A DNA stretch of 60,676 nucleotides from Candidatus Manganitrophaceae bacterium (GCA_016200325.1 JACQEZ010000010.1:1-60676), one strand, 5' to 3'. Shown: positions 25,043 to 34,558, numbered from the stretch's first letter. The notes: generated by a model not told the origin, from the letters alone. Translations and numbers: made by a program.

Positions 25043-25075
25043 TTTGCGTTTTATTTTCGGGCAGGGGAGGGAGAG

Positions 25076-25495
25076 ATGAAAACGACGGCACGGTCACTCT
25101 GGACGGCGATGGCGGCGGGGCTGGCGGGAGGGCTCCTCTCGGTGTGGCTTCTCACCGGCGAGGAGGTGTCGGCCCAGAAAACGAAGGAACATAAGAAGGT
25201 TGTCACGGCGGAAGATTTCCATCTGGTCGATCGGGACGGAAAGCTCCGGGGGGCGCTCTTCGTCTCCGCCAAAGGGGAGCCGGGCTTCGCCTTGTTCGAT
25301 AAAGACGAAAAGAGCCGGGTTCTCTTGATGCTAAATGCGGATGGGAGTTCATTGGTTGAGCTTTTAGATGAGGCCGGGAAATCCCGTGCAAGGATGGCGC
25401 TCTCAAAAGAAGGACGCCCGGACCTGATGCTGGCCGGAGAGCCGACGCTCCTTCTTCTCGACACCGAACAGAGACCGCTTTGGAAAGCACCCTGA
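25076..25495 (+). CDS. Exported or membrane-anchored protein with short D-x-DGK repeats
   Basis: The 139-residue protein has an N-terminal hydrophobic segment (AMAAGLAGGLLSVWLLTG) and then about three repeats of the form FHLVDRDGKLRGALF, FALFDKDEKSRVLLML, VELLDEAGKSRARMAL. These look like stacked beta-hairpins. The type is often annotated only as hypothetical. GGGAGGGAGAG precedes the start. Function unknown. Confidence 0.75.
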   Translation: MKTTARSLWTAMAAGLAGGLLSVWLLTGEEVSAQKTKEHKKVVTAEDFHLVDRDGKLRGALFVSAKGEPGFALFDKDEKSRVLLMLNADGSSLVELLDEAGKSRARMALSKEGRPDLMLAGEPTLLLLDTEQRPLWKAP

Positions 25496-25844
25496 CACTT
25501 TAATCTCTCGGCTGCGCTTCCGTTTCAGTCAGTGACCCTTGTGTCCCGGATCTGCAGTTCAATCGGTTCCGGTCGGTTCACCTTCTTTTATCATTCTCTT
25601 TTATTATCCCTCCGTTTTCCGGTATTGGGAAAATAATTCCAATTTACTTCCTTTTCTCTTTGTTGCTCATGTTACAACCGATCGAAAAGCGCGAATGAGA
25701 AAGATCTGCGGAGATGAGGTCCAGCTCTGATCCTCCCGGCATCCAAGTTGCTGTGTATAAGGTGTCTTCTAAAAACCAAAGAGAATCGACAGCTGATCCT
25801 CTTCCGAATCTGCGGGGCACGACAAACAGAATTGATAATGAGCA
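25496..25844. other. Intergenic region, no gene seen
   Basis: About 350 bases of lower GC content lie between two plus-strand genes. The short frames on either strand have no ribosome binding site or family resemblance. No hairpin or promoter stands out. Confidence 0.4.
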
Positions 25845-27473
25845 ATGAGCAGCAAACAGGGTAAGCGCGCGTCGCAATGTTGGCAATATTGGATTGTCCA
25901 CCTTCTCATCCTCATCCTCGCCGCCTGTGGCGGGGGCGGAGGGGCTTCGGCGCCTTTGGGACCCTCTCCCGCGCCGGAATTGCCGATCGCCCCTCAAGCG
26001 ATTCCGCCGGTGTCCACCCCTTCAGTGATTGCGCCTCCCCCTTCGTTGATGCCGGTATCGCGGGCGCCATCACCGCCGACCCTTCCCCCCTTCCGGCCGC
26101 TGCCGGAGAGCCGGGTGCCGAGCGTCGCCGCCGTCAGCCCGGGAAATGGGGCGACGGGGGTCGATCTACAGACGCAGATCCGAGTGACCTTTGATAAACC
26201 GATCGACCTCACCACCCTCACGACCGCGACGCTGATCGTCGCGGGACCCGATCAGATCGGCGTGCCCGGATCGATCTCTTATGATCCATCAAGTCAAACG
26301 GCCCTTTTTACTCCGAGTCGTCCACTCTCTCCCGGAACGGTCTATCAGGGGACCCTGACCCGGGGGATAAAAGATGTTTTTAAAAATTATTTCACGATCG
26401 GATATGATTGGCGCTTTACCACGTTGGATAATGAGAAAGACCCTCCCGCGCCGATCTGCCCGGAGAGAACGCGCCCTCCCTATCTTGCTTTCGTCACGCC
26501 GACGTCGGCGACGGTGGCATGGGAGTGTACCCCGGAAGGGACGATCGAGTGGGGCGCGGCTCCGAACGTGGCCTACCGTTTCGACGATCTCGTCGGCTGG
26601 AGAAAACATTTCGTCACCCTTCCCGGTCTTCTTCCCAACACCCGTTATGTTTACCGTGTGAGCGTCGGCGGGAGAGTGCTCGGTGAAGGGAGCTTTCAGA
26701 CGGCGAAGGGGGCGGGGGACAATCAGTTTAATTTTGTCGCTTTTGCAGACAGCGGCGTCAAATCGTCCGATCAACTGGCCTTGGCGGCGCTGGTGAAAAA
26801 GCTCGACCCCTCCTTCGTGATTGTCCCGGGCGATGTCGTCTATGAAGATGGATACGATCCGGAATACGATCCGCGCTATTTCTTCCCGTATCAAGATCTG
26901 ATCCGACAGATCCCCTTTTTCCCCGTCGCGGGAGATCACGATGTCGTCGCCGATGACGGGGCGACCTTTCTAGCGAATTTCTTTCATCCGACCGGAAAGC
27001 TCTATTACGAATTCCATTGGGGAGAGACCGACTTCTTCGCGCTCGACTCCACCCTGACCCGGTATCACAAGTACGATCCAGGCCAGCTGGCCTGGTTTCA
27101 GGAGGCGATCTCCCAAAGTGCGGCCCGATGGAAGATCGTCTATTTCCACCATCCTCCCTATAGCAGCGGCCTCTTCGGGAACCTTCCCAATATGAAAGAT
27201 TTTGTTCCGCTCTTCGAGAAATACCATGTCGATGTTGTTTTCACGGGACATGCCCACGACTACGAGCGGACCGTTCCAATCAACGGGGTGACCTATTTCG
27301 TGACCGGCGGCGGAGGGGCGTATCTCACCCAATCGCCGGGGATCAGCCCTTTCACGGCCCACTCCCAATCGGTTCATCATTTGATTTCGGCGTCGATGAC
27401 CTCCGATGCGCTGACCCTGCAAGCGCTCGACGAAAACGGGGTCTCGTTCGATTCGGTGGTGATCCAAAAATAG
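25845..27473 (+). CDS. Lipoprotein purple-acid-phosphatase-like metallophosphoesterase
   Basis: The 542-residue precursor has a lipobox (LILAAC) followed by a glycine run and a Pro-rich stalk. A Big_5-type Ig-like domain follows (VSPGNGATGVDLQTQIRVTF, then YQGTLTRGIKDVF), then an FN3-like PAP N-domain and the metallophosphoesterase core: FVAFADSG, VPGDVVYEDG, VAGDHDVV (GDHD where GNHE is usual), YFHHPPYS and FTGHAHDYER. It is tethered to the outer membrane and probably dephosphorylates external substrates. The ribosome binding site is weak. A similar Gly-rich start follows the lipidated Cys in the lipoprotein at 16367. Confidence 0.85.
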   Translation: MSSKQGKRASQCWQYWIVHLLILILAACGGGGGASAPLGPSPAPELPIAPQAIPPVSTPSVIAPPPSLMPVSRAPSPPTLPPFRPLPESRVPSVAAVSPGNGATGVDLQTQIRVTFDKPIDLTTLTTATLIVAGPDQIGVPGSISYDPSSQTALFTPSRPLSPGTVYQGTLTRGIKDVFKNYFTIGYDWRFTTLDNEKDPPAPICPERTRPPYLAFVTPTSATVAWECTPEGTIEWGAAPNVAYRFDDLVGWRKHFVTLPGLLPNTRYVYRVSVGGRVLGEGSFQTAKGAGDNQFNFVAFADSGVKSSDQLALAALVKKLDPSFVIVPGDVVYEDGYDPEYDPRYFFPYQDLIRQIPFFPVAGDHDVVADDGATFLANFFHPTGKLYYEFHWGETDFFALDSTLTRYHKYDPGQLAWFQEAISQSAARWKIVYFHHPPYSSGLFGNLPNMKDFVPLFEKYHVDVVFTGHAHDYERTVPINGVTYFVTGGGGAYLTQSPGISPFTAHSQSVHHLISASMTSDALTLQALDENGVSFDSVVIQK

Positions 27474-27508
27474 AGACCGCCGTCGCGGCCGCCGGACAAC
27501 CGTTTGCA

Positions 27509-27537
27509 TTGTCAACCCGTTCCGACGCTGCTATAAT
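27509..27537 (+). promoter_or_regulatory. Strong sigma-70 promoter directing an apparently leaderless mRNA
   Basis: TTGTCA (27509-27514), a 17-base spacer and a perfect TATAAT (27532-27537) lie so that transcription should begin at or within a base of the ATG at 27544. There is no Shine-Dalgarno sequence between them (CAACCC). Confidence 0.65.
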
Positions 27538-27543
27538 CAACCC

Positions 27544-30288
27544 ATGTCTTTCGATCTGAAGCAACTCGAGGCGGTCTTGGGGAAAGAGAAGGTCCTCTCC
27601 GATGCCCCGTCGATCACCGCCTACTCCATTGATGCCAGCATCTATAAGGTCACTCCGGAGGCGATTGCGATCATCGAATCGGCGACCGACCTGGAACAGG
27701 CCCTTCGGTATGCCCGGCAGCATCAGGTCCCCCTCACCGCTCGAAGCGGCGGGACCAATCTCACCGGAAATGCGGTAGGGGAGGGGATCATCCTTGAATT
27801 CTCCCGCCTCAACCAAATCGTAGAGGTCGACGATCCGGCCCGCTGGGCGCGGGTACAGCCGGGAATCGTCTTCGCCGAGTTGAACCGGCGGCTGGCGCGT
27901 CGGGGCTGGATGTTTGCCCCCGATCCGTCGAGCGGCGACATGTGCAAGCTCGGCGGAATGCTCGGGAACAACGCCGCCGGACCGCACACCCTGAAATATG
28001 GCGCGACACGGAACAATGTCCTGGAGCTCCGGGTCCTCCTCGCCAACGGGAACTGGATCGATGCGAAGGAGTACCGGCTCGACGATCCGGCCCTCCAACG
28101 GCTCCTTCAAGAGAATCCCTTTCTCCAAGCGCTCATCGATTTGGTCCGGCGAAACAGTGAATTGATCCAGTCGAAGCGCCCGAAGGTGTCGAAGAATTCG
28201 AGCGGTTATGATCTCTTCAGCTTGGCCGATGGATTGGCGCGCGGCGTTTTCCCGCTTCATCAACTTTTGATCGGAAGCGAGGGGACGCTCGGGTTGATGT
28301 TGGAAGCGAAGATCAAGCTCGTTCCGAGGCCCGCCGAGACGGCGACGGCGCTCGTCTACTTTGATCGCCTTTCCGAAATCGGGGATGCGGTCAACGCCCT
28401 CTTGCCGCTGGCGCCGAGCGCGCTCGAAATGATGGATGCCAACTCGCTGAACCTCGTCGGACGGGAGCGCTTTGGAATTCCGAAGGCCGCGGCGGCGATG
28501 CTCCTGGTGGAATTTGATGCGTCGCCCCGGGACAAGATGAAGGCGGTCCGGGAGCAGATCGGAGCATTTCGGTTGAGCGCTCCGATGACCGAGGCGTTCG
28601 ATTCGGAGCGCCAGGCCGAGCTCTGGCGGATTCGTAAGGCGATGTATCCGACCCTCTACCGGTATGACGCCGAGAAGAAGCCGGTGAATTTTGCCGACGA
28701 CGTCGTCGTCGCCGCCGCGCAGATCCCGGCGCTGATCGCCTACCTCGATCGGCTCTTCGCCGAGAAGGGGGTGGCGGTGGCGATCTACGGTCATATCGGC
28801 GACGGCAATGCCCACATCAATCCACTTTTAAATCTCAACGATCCGGCCGATTTCCAGAAGATGGTGACCCTTTCCCATGAGATTCATACCACGGTGATCG
28901 AACGGTTCGGCGGCTCGCTCTGCGGGGAGCATGGCGACGGACGGGTTCGAGCCGAGTTCGTGAAAGACCTTTATGGACCGGAGCTGTATGCCCTCTTCAA
29001 AGAGGTAAAGCGGCTCTTCGATCCGGAACATCTCCTCAACCCCGGCGTCAAGATCGTCGAGACGCCGTTTACGGAGGGGATCGACCTTGCGCGGCTCGCG
29101 AAGCCGTGCGCCACCTGCGGAAAGTGCAACTCGGTTTGTCCGGTCTACGATGTCGTCGGGGAAGAGTCCAATGCCGCACGGGGATGGTTCCACATCCTCA
29201 CGTCGCCCGATTACACGTATGAAAAATCAGCCCGGGTGGTGGAGGCCTGTCTGAACTGTAAGTCCTGCCGGACCGTCTGTCCCGCCGGGATCGATGTCTC
29301 AGAGCTGATCTTGAAGAAACGGGAGGAGCATCCGAATCGGACGGCCGGAGCGATCTTTGCGTTTCAATCCAAACGCCGTTTCTTCGAGCCGCTGTTGAAG
29401 CTCGCCGCCTGGACGCAACCGCTATGGGATCATTCGGTCGGCCGATTTCTGATCGAGCATCTGACCCGGCCGATTTTGAAAGGGCTCGCTCCGACGGCGC
29501 GCATCCCGGCCGAGATGACCTTGCCGCGGCTGGCGCGCCGGCACCTGCGAGACCGTTATCCCGATCTCACCCGCTCCGACAGCCCGGTCGCCTATTTCCA
29601 CGGCTGCGCGGCGAACTACTTCGACGACGGGGTCGGCGATGCCGTGATCGAGTTCTTAAAGAAGAAAGGGATTGCGGTCGCCCTGCCCCCCCAGCGCTGC
29701 TCCGGAACGCCGATCCAGACCTATGGCTGGATTGACCGCGTCCGCGAGAACGCCCGGTTTAATATCGCCTCATTGGAAAAGTTTGAGAAAGTGGTCACCG
29801 GCTGTGCCTCTTGTACGCTGATGCTGAAAGACTATCCGACGCTGCTGACCGATCCCGAGGAACAGGCGAGCGCACGGCGGCTGGCGGCCAAGGTGGTCCA
29901 TATCTCTGAGATCGGAGCGAGCGATCTTCAGGCGGATCGCTCTTTTTCCCCTCAGAAGAAAACCCGGGTGACCTATCACTCCTCCTGTCACCTTCGCGCC
30001 GCGGGGGTGACCAAGCCGCCCCGAGAGCTGCTTCGTCGCCATCCGAATTATGAATTCGTCGAGATGGCCGATGCCGATCGCTGCGCCGGCGGCGCGGGGA
30101 CCTTCTGCATCAAGAACCCCGACCAGTCGGCCGCCGTCTTCGAGCGGAAGCGCCGCGCGATCGAGGAGAGCGGCGCCGAGATCGTCGCCACCTCCTGTCC
30201 CGCCTGCATGATCCAGCTCAAGAACGGCCTGAAAGGAAAGGTCGAGGTGAAGCATATCGCCGAAATTATGAATGAGGGGGCTGAGTGA
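27544..30288 (+). CDS. GlcD-GlcF-type FAD and iron-sulfur 2-hydroxyacid dehydrogenase (D-lactate/D-2-hydroxyglutarate/glycolate type)
   Basis: The 914-residue flavoprotein has an FAD_binding_4 domain (~35-220, PLTARSGGTNLTGNAVGEG), a FAD-oxidase C domain (~220-510, YGHIGDGNAHINP and EHGDGR) and two 4Fe-4S motifs: CATCGKCNSVCP and CLNCKSCRTVCP. Two CCG-type domains close the protein (HGCAANYFDDG, then SSCHLRAAG and CAGGAGTFC). This is the YdiJ/Dld-like one-chain form of the glycolate/lactate oxidase system. It oxidises a 2-hydroxyacid and passes electrons to the quinone pool or a cytochrome. The exact substrate is uncertain. The next gene overlaps its stop codon. Confidence 0.9.
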   Translation: MSFDLKQLEAVLGKEKVLSDAPSITAYSIDASIYKVTPEAIAIIESATDLEQALRYARQHQVPLTARSGGTNLTGNAVGEGIILEFSRLNQIVEVDDPARWARVQPGIVFAELNRRLARRGWMFAPDPSSGDMCKLGGMLGNNAAGPHTLKYGATRNNVLELRVLLANGNWIDAKEYRLDDPALQRLLQENPFLQALIDLVRRNSELIQSKRPKVSKNSSGYDLFSLADGLARGVFPLHQLLIGSEGTLGLMLEAKIKLVPRPAETATALVYFDRLSEIGDAVNALLPLAPSALEMMDANSLNLVGRERFGIPKAAAAMLLVEFDASPRDKMKAVREQIGAFRLSAPMTEAFDSERQAELWRIRKAMYPTLYRYDAEKKPVNFADDVVVAAAQIPALIAYLDRLFAEKGVAVAIYGHIGDGNAHINPLLNLNDPADFQKMVTLSHEIHTTVIERFGGSLCGEHGDGRVRAEFVKDLYGPELYALFKEVKRLFDPEHLLNPGVKIVETPFTEGIDLARLAKPCATCGKCNSVCPVYDVVGEESNAARGWFHILTSPDYTYEKSARVVEACLNCKSCRTVCPAGIDVSELILKKREEHPNRTAGAIFAFQSKRRFFEPLLKLAAWTQPLWDHSVGRFLIEHLTRPILKGLAPTARIPAEMTLPRLARRHLRDRYPDLTRSDSPVAYFHGCAANYFDDGVGDAVIEFLKKKGIAVALPPQRCSGTPIQTYGWIDRVRENARFNIASLEKFEKVVTGCASCTLMLKDYPTLLTDPEEQASARRLAAKVVHISEIGASDLQADRSFSPQKKTRVTYHSSCHLRAAGVTKPPRELLRRHPNYEFVEMADADRCAGGAGTFCIKNPDQSAAVFERKRRAIEESGAEIVATSCPACMIQLKNGLKGKVEVKHIAEIMNEGAE

Positions 30289-30650
30289 TGGCGCGATTGA
30301 GGCCGACTTTGATTTACGATGCCGAATGCCGGCTCTGTGTCTCGTCGAAGGAATGGGTCGAGCGGTGGGACCGGCGTCACCAGATTCGATTTCTTCCGTT
30401 CCAAAACCTGGAGGCAAAGGAGCAGGTGCCTGATTTGGCCGGAATGGCCTGCATGGATGCGATGCGCTTTGTCGATGCAGAAGGGAAGGTGACCGCCGGG
30501 GTCGACGCTTTTAGGAAAATGCTCCCTCTTCTTCCCTTCGGACCGCTCTTCTCCCTTCTTTTTTATCTTCCGGGTGTCCCTTGGCTCGCCGGGAAAATCT
30601 ACCGCCACGTCGCTGCCAACCGCTACCGATGGTTCGGCGCGAAATCTTGA
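30288..30650 (+). CDS. DCC-family thiol-disulfide oxidoreductase-like protein (DUF393)
   Basis: The ATG overlaps the TGA stop of the dehydrogenase gene by one base, so it is translationally coupled to it. The 120-residue product begins LIYDAECRLCVSSKEWV, the DxxCxxC motif of the DCC family, and has the usual central FVDAEGKVTAGVDAF and hydrophobic C-terminal part. These small thioredoxin-like proteins are of uncertain function. The coupling suggests a redox accessory role for the neighbour. Confidence 0.88.
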   Translation: MARLRPTLIYDAECRLCVSSKEWVERWDRRHQIRFLPFQNLEAKEQVPDLAGMACMDAMRFVDAEGKVTAGVDAFRKMLPLLPFGPLFSLLFYLPGVPWLAGKIYRHVAANRYRWFGAKS

Positions 30651-30848
30651 GATCTTCTGACCGATAATGAATTACCCCGCAGCAAGCTACGGGTATCAAA
30701 ACAAAAACCCCACAGCAAAATTACGAAGCAATCTTCGGGGAATTGGACCCGATAGAAGATTAAAAGGGTCTCTCTTGATCTGAAGAGTGAGGTGTCCAGC
30801 CGTATCAACGCCGCTTATCTTCCCGTCTATCATTGAAAATGATCCAAC

Positions 30849-30889
30849 AAAAAGCGGGTATCCCCATTAGAAAGGGATACCCGCTTTTT
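30849..30889. terminator. Bidirectional rho-independent terminator
   Basis: A perfect 16-bp stem (30849-30864 with 30874-30889) around a 9-base loop ends in A5 on the left and T5 on the right, so it can work on both strands. It lies between the DCC gene and the minus-strand Lys/Ala-rich gene. The 200 bases before it (30651-30848) show no gene. Confidence 0.85.
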
Positions 30890-30908
30890 AAAACGGCTGG
30901 TTGCGGTG

Positions 30909-31166
30909 TTATTTCGCCGGCTCAGCTGCCTTTTCTTCCTTCGGCTTTGCGTCTTTGGCGGCTGCTTTTTTGGCCGATTTGGCTTTCTTTTTGGCTGCCT
31001 TCTTTTCGGTCTTATCTGCTGCTGGCTTGTCCATCGACTTCTCCGCCGCGGGAGGGGTGGCGGGTGCCGCAGGTGCAGGGGTCATCGCCTTGTCGTCTGC
31101 CAAGCTGACAGTGACAAATGCCAGGGCAACAACGAACGAGAGCATAACGGTTGTAAATCGCTTCAT
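30909..31166 (-). CDS. Small secreted Ala/Lys/Pro-rich low-complexity protein
   Basis: This 85-residue protein has a Sec signal (MKRFTTVMLSFVVALAFVTV, ending SLA). Its mature region is almost entirely Ala, Lys, Pro, Glu and Asp, resembling a histone H1-like tail (KKAAKKKAKSAKKAAAKD). A good AAGGAGATC precedes the ATG and a bidirectional terminator follows. No catalytic function is apparent; it could bind polyanions in the envelope. Confidence 0.7.
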   Translation of the reverse strand: MKRFTTVMLSFVVALAFVTVSLADDKAMTPAPAAPATPPAAEKSMDKPAADKTEKKAAKKKAKSAKKAAAKDAKPKEEKAAEPAK

Positions 31167-31498
31167 TATTTGATCTCCTTGGTTGTGATGGGATAGTGTA
31201 ATTTTCGAAACACTTCTCTATTAATAGCAAAGGGCATGCCAGAAGGAAAAGGAGCCGATCGTCCTAAAAGCGAGCAATTTTAAGGGGTTTTCAGCTGATT
31301 TTTAAAAGCGAGTGATCGGGTTTCCGAATTGAATTTCCCATTTGGTATGGTGACCACACCAAATGGGGTAGTCATCTTACGGTATATCTTCATCGGGTCA
31401 ATCATTCCTCGCAACGGTTCTCCTGGAACCGCTCGGGGACTTCTCAACGTTTCCAAACCAAAGTCTTGAAGCGACCGGTCGGACCGGCGCAAAATCTC
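31167..31498. other. Intergenic region with a perfect 10-bp hairpin
   Basis: CCCATTTGGT (31337-31346) pairs with ACCAAATGGG (31358-31367) around an 11-base loop that itself contains GGTGACC. There is no T run, so it does not look like a terminator. It lies downstream of the DUF4091 gene on the minus strand. A 70-codon frame across it reads in phase after the DUF4091 stop but resembles nothing known. Confidence 0.4.
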
Positions 31499-33334
31499 TC
31501 AATGAATCTGAACATTGGCCGGGGCCGACGGCCGATTTGGTTTTTGATCGGAGAGGATTTTCAAGGCGATTTTCTCCCGGGCATCATAGAGATCCAGCGG
31601 CTCTTTGTCGAAGGTGTAGGTGTTGGTGACGATCCGGGAGAGCTGTTGCTGGGCGAAAGCGTCATCCCCGAGGCTCTGCAAAAGCGACAGGTACTCGTAG
31701 TCTTCCATCCCCTCCCGAATCAGCTTCAATCGGATTGATTCGATCGGAATATGATGGGTGCCGCCGATCTTGTCCGGCGATCCGGGATAATAAAGGGTGC
31801 CGTCCCCATTGCCGCCGAAGTAGTATTGCGTGACCCATGCATCTCCCTGGTCATAGGCAAAGACCAAGTCATAATAGAGCTCGCCTTGGATGTCATATTT
31901 AAAGCTCATCCATTGCATCACCCGGTTGAACATCGCCGGCAGGTCAATCATATAAGTGGGCCAGCCGGTATGATATCCTGCCCGGTCGGGGGCGGTCCCC
32001 CCGATCATATTGCAGCCGTGGCTGCCGCACGCCTGGTACCACCAAACTTCCGGGCCGTATCTTGCTCTCTGGTTACCGACCGTGCTCGGCTGCCCCGCCA
32101 CATCCCCAGGGGGCTCGGTGGTGCCGATCGCAAAGCCGTCCGGTTTGTTGTCCATGAATCGGATCGTTGGGGCAAACAGATCGATGAATCCGGCCACGCC
32201 GTTCGCGGTCGCGGCCTGAACGCTGGTGGTGACCAGCGAGCGGAGTTTCGGATCAGCCTGATGCAGCGCCGTCGCGCGCGTTTGGATGAAGGTCCAGTCG
32301 TCGGCGGTTTTCGGTTCGTCGACGGTATATTCGAAGAGGCGGTCGAACCATCCCTTGTCTTTAAAGTGCTGGGCAATATCTTGCAAGAAGGGGATATTCA
32401 GCTCATCGCCCCAGATCGACATCCGATAGCTCGTCATTCTCGCGCCGGGGAGTTTTCCGCTCGGAAGGCTTTCAGTGCCGTTCAACAGCGGTCCATAGGC
32501 GGCATCATAGGCAGCCCAATTGATCTTCCCGTTTGAAAGAAAGCCGCCGAGGACCTCGGGTGCCGGAAGATAATCGGTGGTCAGGCGGTGCAGGAGATTG
32601 GCTTTTGCGTAGAGCTTGATCAGCTGAAGATGTTCCGGTTTGGCCGGGTTGATAAACGCCCCGAGGCCGTGGCCGATCGGAACAAGGTGGTAGTCGATGG
32701 AGTAGGCCGACTTCAGGGTCGCGGTCGAAGGGAGCGCGAAATTCCAGATGGTCAGCTGAATGGGAACGGTCACTGCGTTTTGGCCGGACGCCGTGACAGT
32801 CAGCTTTCCGGAGTAGACCCCTGCAATCGCGGTCGGAGGGATATAAAATTCAATCCAAACCGGTTGGTTGTTCCCCTTGGTCACCGAAAAAGGAAAGGCA
32901 TTGCGGACTTCGCCGACATAGTCATCCTTCTTTGGTATAAGCGCATCAGGCCACAGCCCGGTCGCCCCTTGAATGTCGGAAGGGGTGGTCACCGCGATAT
33001 AGACCTCTTTGTAGAGCATCACCGATCGCCCGGAGAGGGTATTCCCATGTCCGTCGGTCAAATCGCTCACCGTTACATCGACATTGGACAAATCGGCCTG
33101 ATCGGCGGTGACGATCAATTGAAACGATTCGAACTCATTCTTTGCCGCTTTGAGGACCGCCGATGTCTGGGTCGGTTTCGGCGGGGTGAGGAGGGCGGTG
33201 TCCCGGATCTTGGCGGTGGCATGCTCGGTCCAAACCACCATGGCATCGGCGCCGGTCGGCGCCCCGTGAAGAATAAAGAAAATCATGAAGGCCGCATAGG
33301 TCGCTTTTGTGAGGTTCGCATCTTTCTTTTTCAT
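31499..33334 (-). CDS. Secreted DUF4091 glycoside-hydrolase-like protein
   Basis: The 611-residue protein has a signal peptide (1-30), an N-terminal beta-sandwich (~30-200, KAAKNEFESFQLIV, GVYSGKLTVTA) and a DUF4091-type alpha/beta-barrel region (~205-600) with YTVDEPKTADDW, PEVWWYQACG, and the C-terminal GGTHHIPIESIRLKLIREG. DUF4091 proteins resemble glycoside hydrolases and usually act on polysaccharides, though their chemistry is poorly known. It is a paralogue of the truncated protein at the left window edge but lacks the concanavalin module. It ends abruptly with APANVQIH, which looks like the start of an FN3 module. Confidence 0.88.
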   Translation of the reverse strand: MKKKDANLTKATYAAFMIFFILHGAPTGADAMVVWTEHATAKIRDTALLTPPKPTQTSAVLKAAKNEFESFQLIVTADQADLSNVDVTVSDLTDGHGNTLSGRSVMLYKEVYIAVTTPSDIQGATGLWPDALIPKKDDYVGEVRNAFPFSVTKGNNQPVWIEFYIPPTAIAGVYSGKLTVTASGQNAVTVPIQLTIWNFALPSTATLKSAYSIDYHLVPIGHGLGAFINPAKPEHLQLIKLYAKANLLHRLTTDYLPAPEVLGGFLSNGKINWAAYDAAYGPLLNGTESLPSGKLPGARMTSYRMSIWGDELNIPFLQDIAQHFKDKGWFDRLFEYTVDEPKTADDWTFIQTRATALHQADPKLRSLVTTSVQAATANGVAGFIDLFAPTIRFMDNKPDGFAIGTTEPPGDVAGQPSTVGNQRARYGPEVWWYQACGSHGCNMIGGTAPDRAGYHTGWPTYMIDLPAMFNRVMQWMSFKYDIQGELYYDLVFAYDQGDAWVTQYYFGGNGDGTLYYPGSPDKIGGTHHIPIESIRLKLIREGMEDYEYLSLLQSLGDDAFAQQQLSRIVTNTYTFDKEPLDLYDAREKIALKILSDQKPNRPSAPANVQIH

Positions 33335-33665
33335 TTTCCCCTCTTGCCGGGTTAATCGTCGATAAACGCATCCGATACCTTCACTTCAGATCTCATCGGC
33401 AAATTCAGCATCACCCAGAAGCGACGTTTTTCTCTTCACAATTATGTGCGGATTCGGCAAATTCGATTGTCTAAAAGATCCTGGTGGAATCCCAAATAAA
33501 GATACCAAAGAATCTCAATTTAGACTGGTGAAAAAAGGAATAAAGCGGGGAGGGAATCCCTGTTTGGGATTCTCCCTTTACGGATAAATCGTGACGGTGT
33601 TCGGACATCTACTTAGGAAGCGGGGTCTGCACGAAAGGAAAGGAACGAGGAAAAGCGGTCGGTTC
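33335..33665. other. Intergenic region with a probable minus-strand terminator
   Basis: A hairpin at 33550-33580 (GGGAATCCC and GGGATTCTCCC, one bulged base) lies downstream of the minus-strand gene at 33666. On that strand it is followed by GCTTTATTCC, a weak T tract. Nothing else is supported. Confidence 0.45.
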
Positions 33666-34331
33666 TCAGCGAGAGGGGGGTGGAGCAATGGGGGCGTTTG
33701 GCGCAGGGGGAGAGGTGGGGGCCTTCGGCGGCTCGGCAGGTGCGGCGAGTTTTTTATATCCGGAGGGGATTTCGAAGAGATCGGTGTCGAGACGGCGAAC
33801 TTCGATGTTAACGAGCTGAACGAGGATCTGCTCGTCTTTGCCGTAGAATTCTTGCCGGATCGGCGCGTTGTTGAGGTCGATCGCTTCCCAGGCGAATCCG
33901 ATCCGTTTTTTCCCCTCTTTGTCCCGCCAGGTCAGCTTGAATTTGTTGGTGGGATGTCCGGCGACCGGCTCTTTGACGATGAAGACCTTTTCCATCTTCA
34001 CATCCGATTTGGGTGAAAAAGGATCGACCGGATCGTCTCCGCCGACCTTCTCCATATACATCTTCTCGTTCGGCATCAGCATCCAGAAGACGGGGGGCCG
34101 CTTGTCGCCGCGGGTGATGTGGATGACCTTTCTTCCGGCCTGGTTCATCTCAACCCGAAGCTGCCTTTCCTTCGAATAGACTTTGGCCTCGATGATCTGG
34201 GGGTTCTCTCCAAGCTCGCCTTGGCTGATCGTGACATATTGATCGGCGATGAAGTCGGCTCGGACGGCGGAGGCCGAGATGAAAAGAAAGAAAAAAGTCC
34301 ATCCAATCAGTGTTGATCCGATGCGCATCAT
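33666..34331 (-). CDS. Exported DUF4412-like / LolA-fold-like protein with proline-rich tail
   Basis: The 221-residue protein has a signal peptide (cleaved near VRA, residue 24). A beta-rich core follows with ISQGELGENPQIIEAKVY, LRVEMNQAGRKVIHI, WMLMPNEKMYMEK, FAWEAIDLNNAPIRQEF and FEIPSGYKKL. This half-barrel-like pattern is shared by DUF4412 and related outer-membrane lipoprotein-handling folds. The tail (PPKAPTSPPAPNAPIAPPPS) is disordered. GGGAGAG precedes the first of two adjacent ATGs. Function unknown. Confidence 0.7.
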   Translation of the reverse strand: MMRIGSTLIGWTFFFLFISASAVRADFIADQYVTISQGELGENPQIIEAKVYSKERQLRVEMNQAGRKVIHITRGDKRPPVFWMLMPNEKMYMEKVGGDDPVDPFSPKSDVKMEKVFIVKEPVAGHPTNKFKLTWRDKEGKKRIGFAWEAIDLNNAPIRQEFYGKDEQILVQLVNIEVRRLDTDLFEIPSGYKKLAAPAEPPKAPTSPPAPNAPIAPPPSR

Positions 34332-34558
34332 ACTCTCCCGGGCGGGAACCTAACATTTTTTTGTTTAAAAGGCAAGGAAGCGAGGACCCTGGTTCGCGGG
34401 GGCCGACGTCACACCCGTCACGGGGAGTGACGGACTGCATCGGCTGACCTCATAAAATATGGAAGGTCTGACGATACCAGAAACAGACACAGGAGCGACG
34501 CAACCGAGGGTGTTTTGGTATAAAAGCTTTTACTCCGCAATCCGAATTTCGCAATTGA

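Noticed and set aside
27352-28815. Minus-strand 487-residue frame opposite the dehydrogenase and phosphatase genes
   Set aside because: It crosses the boundary of two real genes on the other strand, lacks a ribosome binding site and has an Arg/Asp/Leu-biased shadow composition.
31280-31492. 70-residue frame downstream of the DUF4091 stop
   Set aside because: It is in phase with the DUF4091 frame but shows no FN3-like pattern and no family; I could not support either a gene or a readthrough product.
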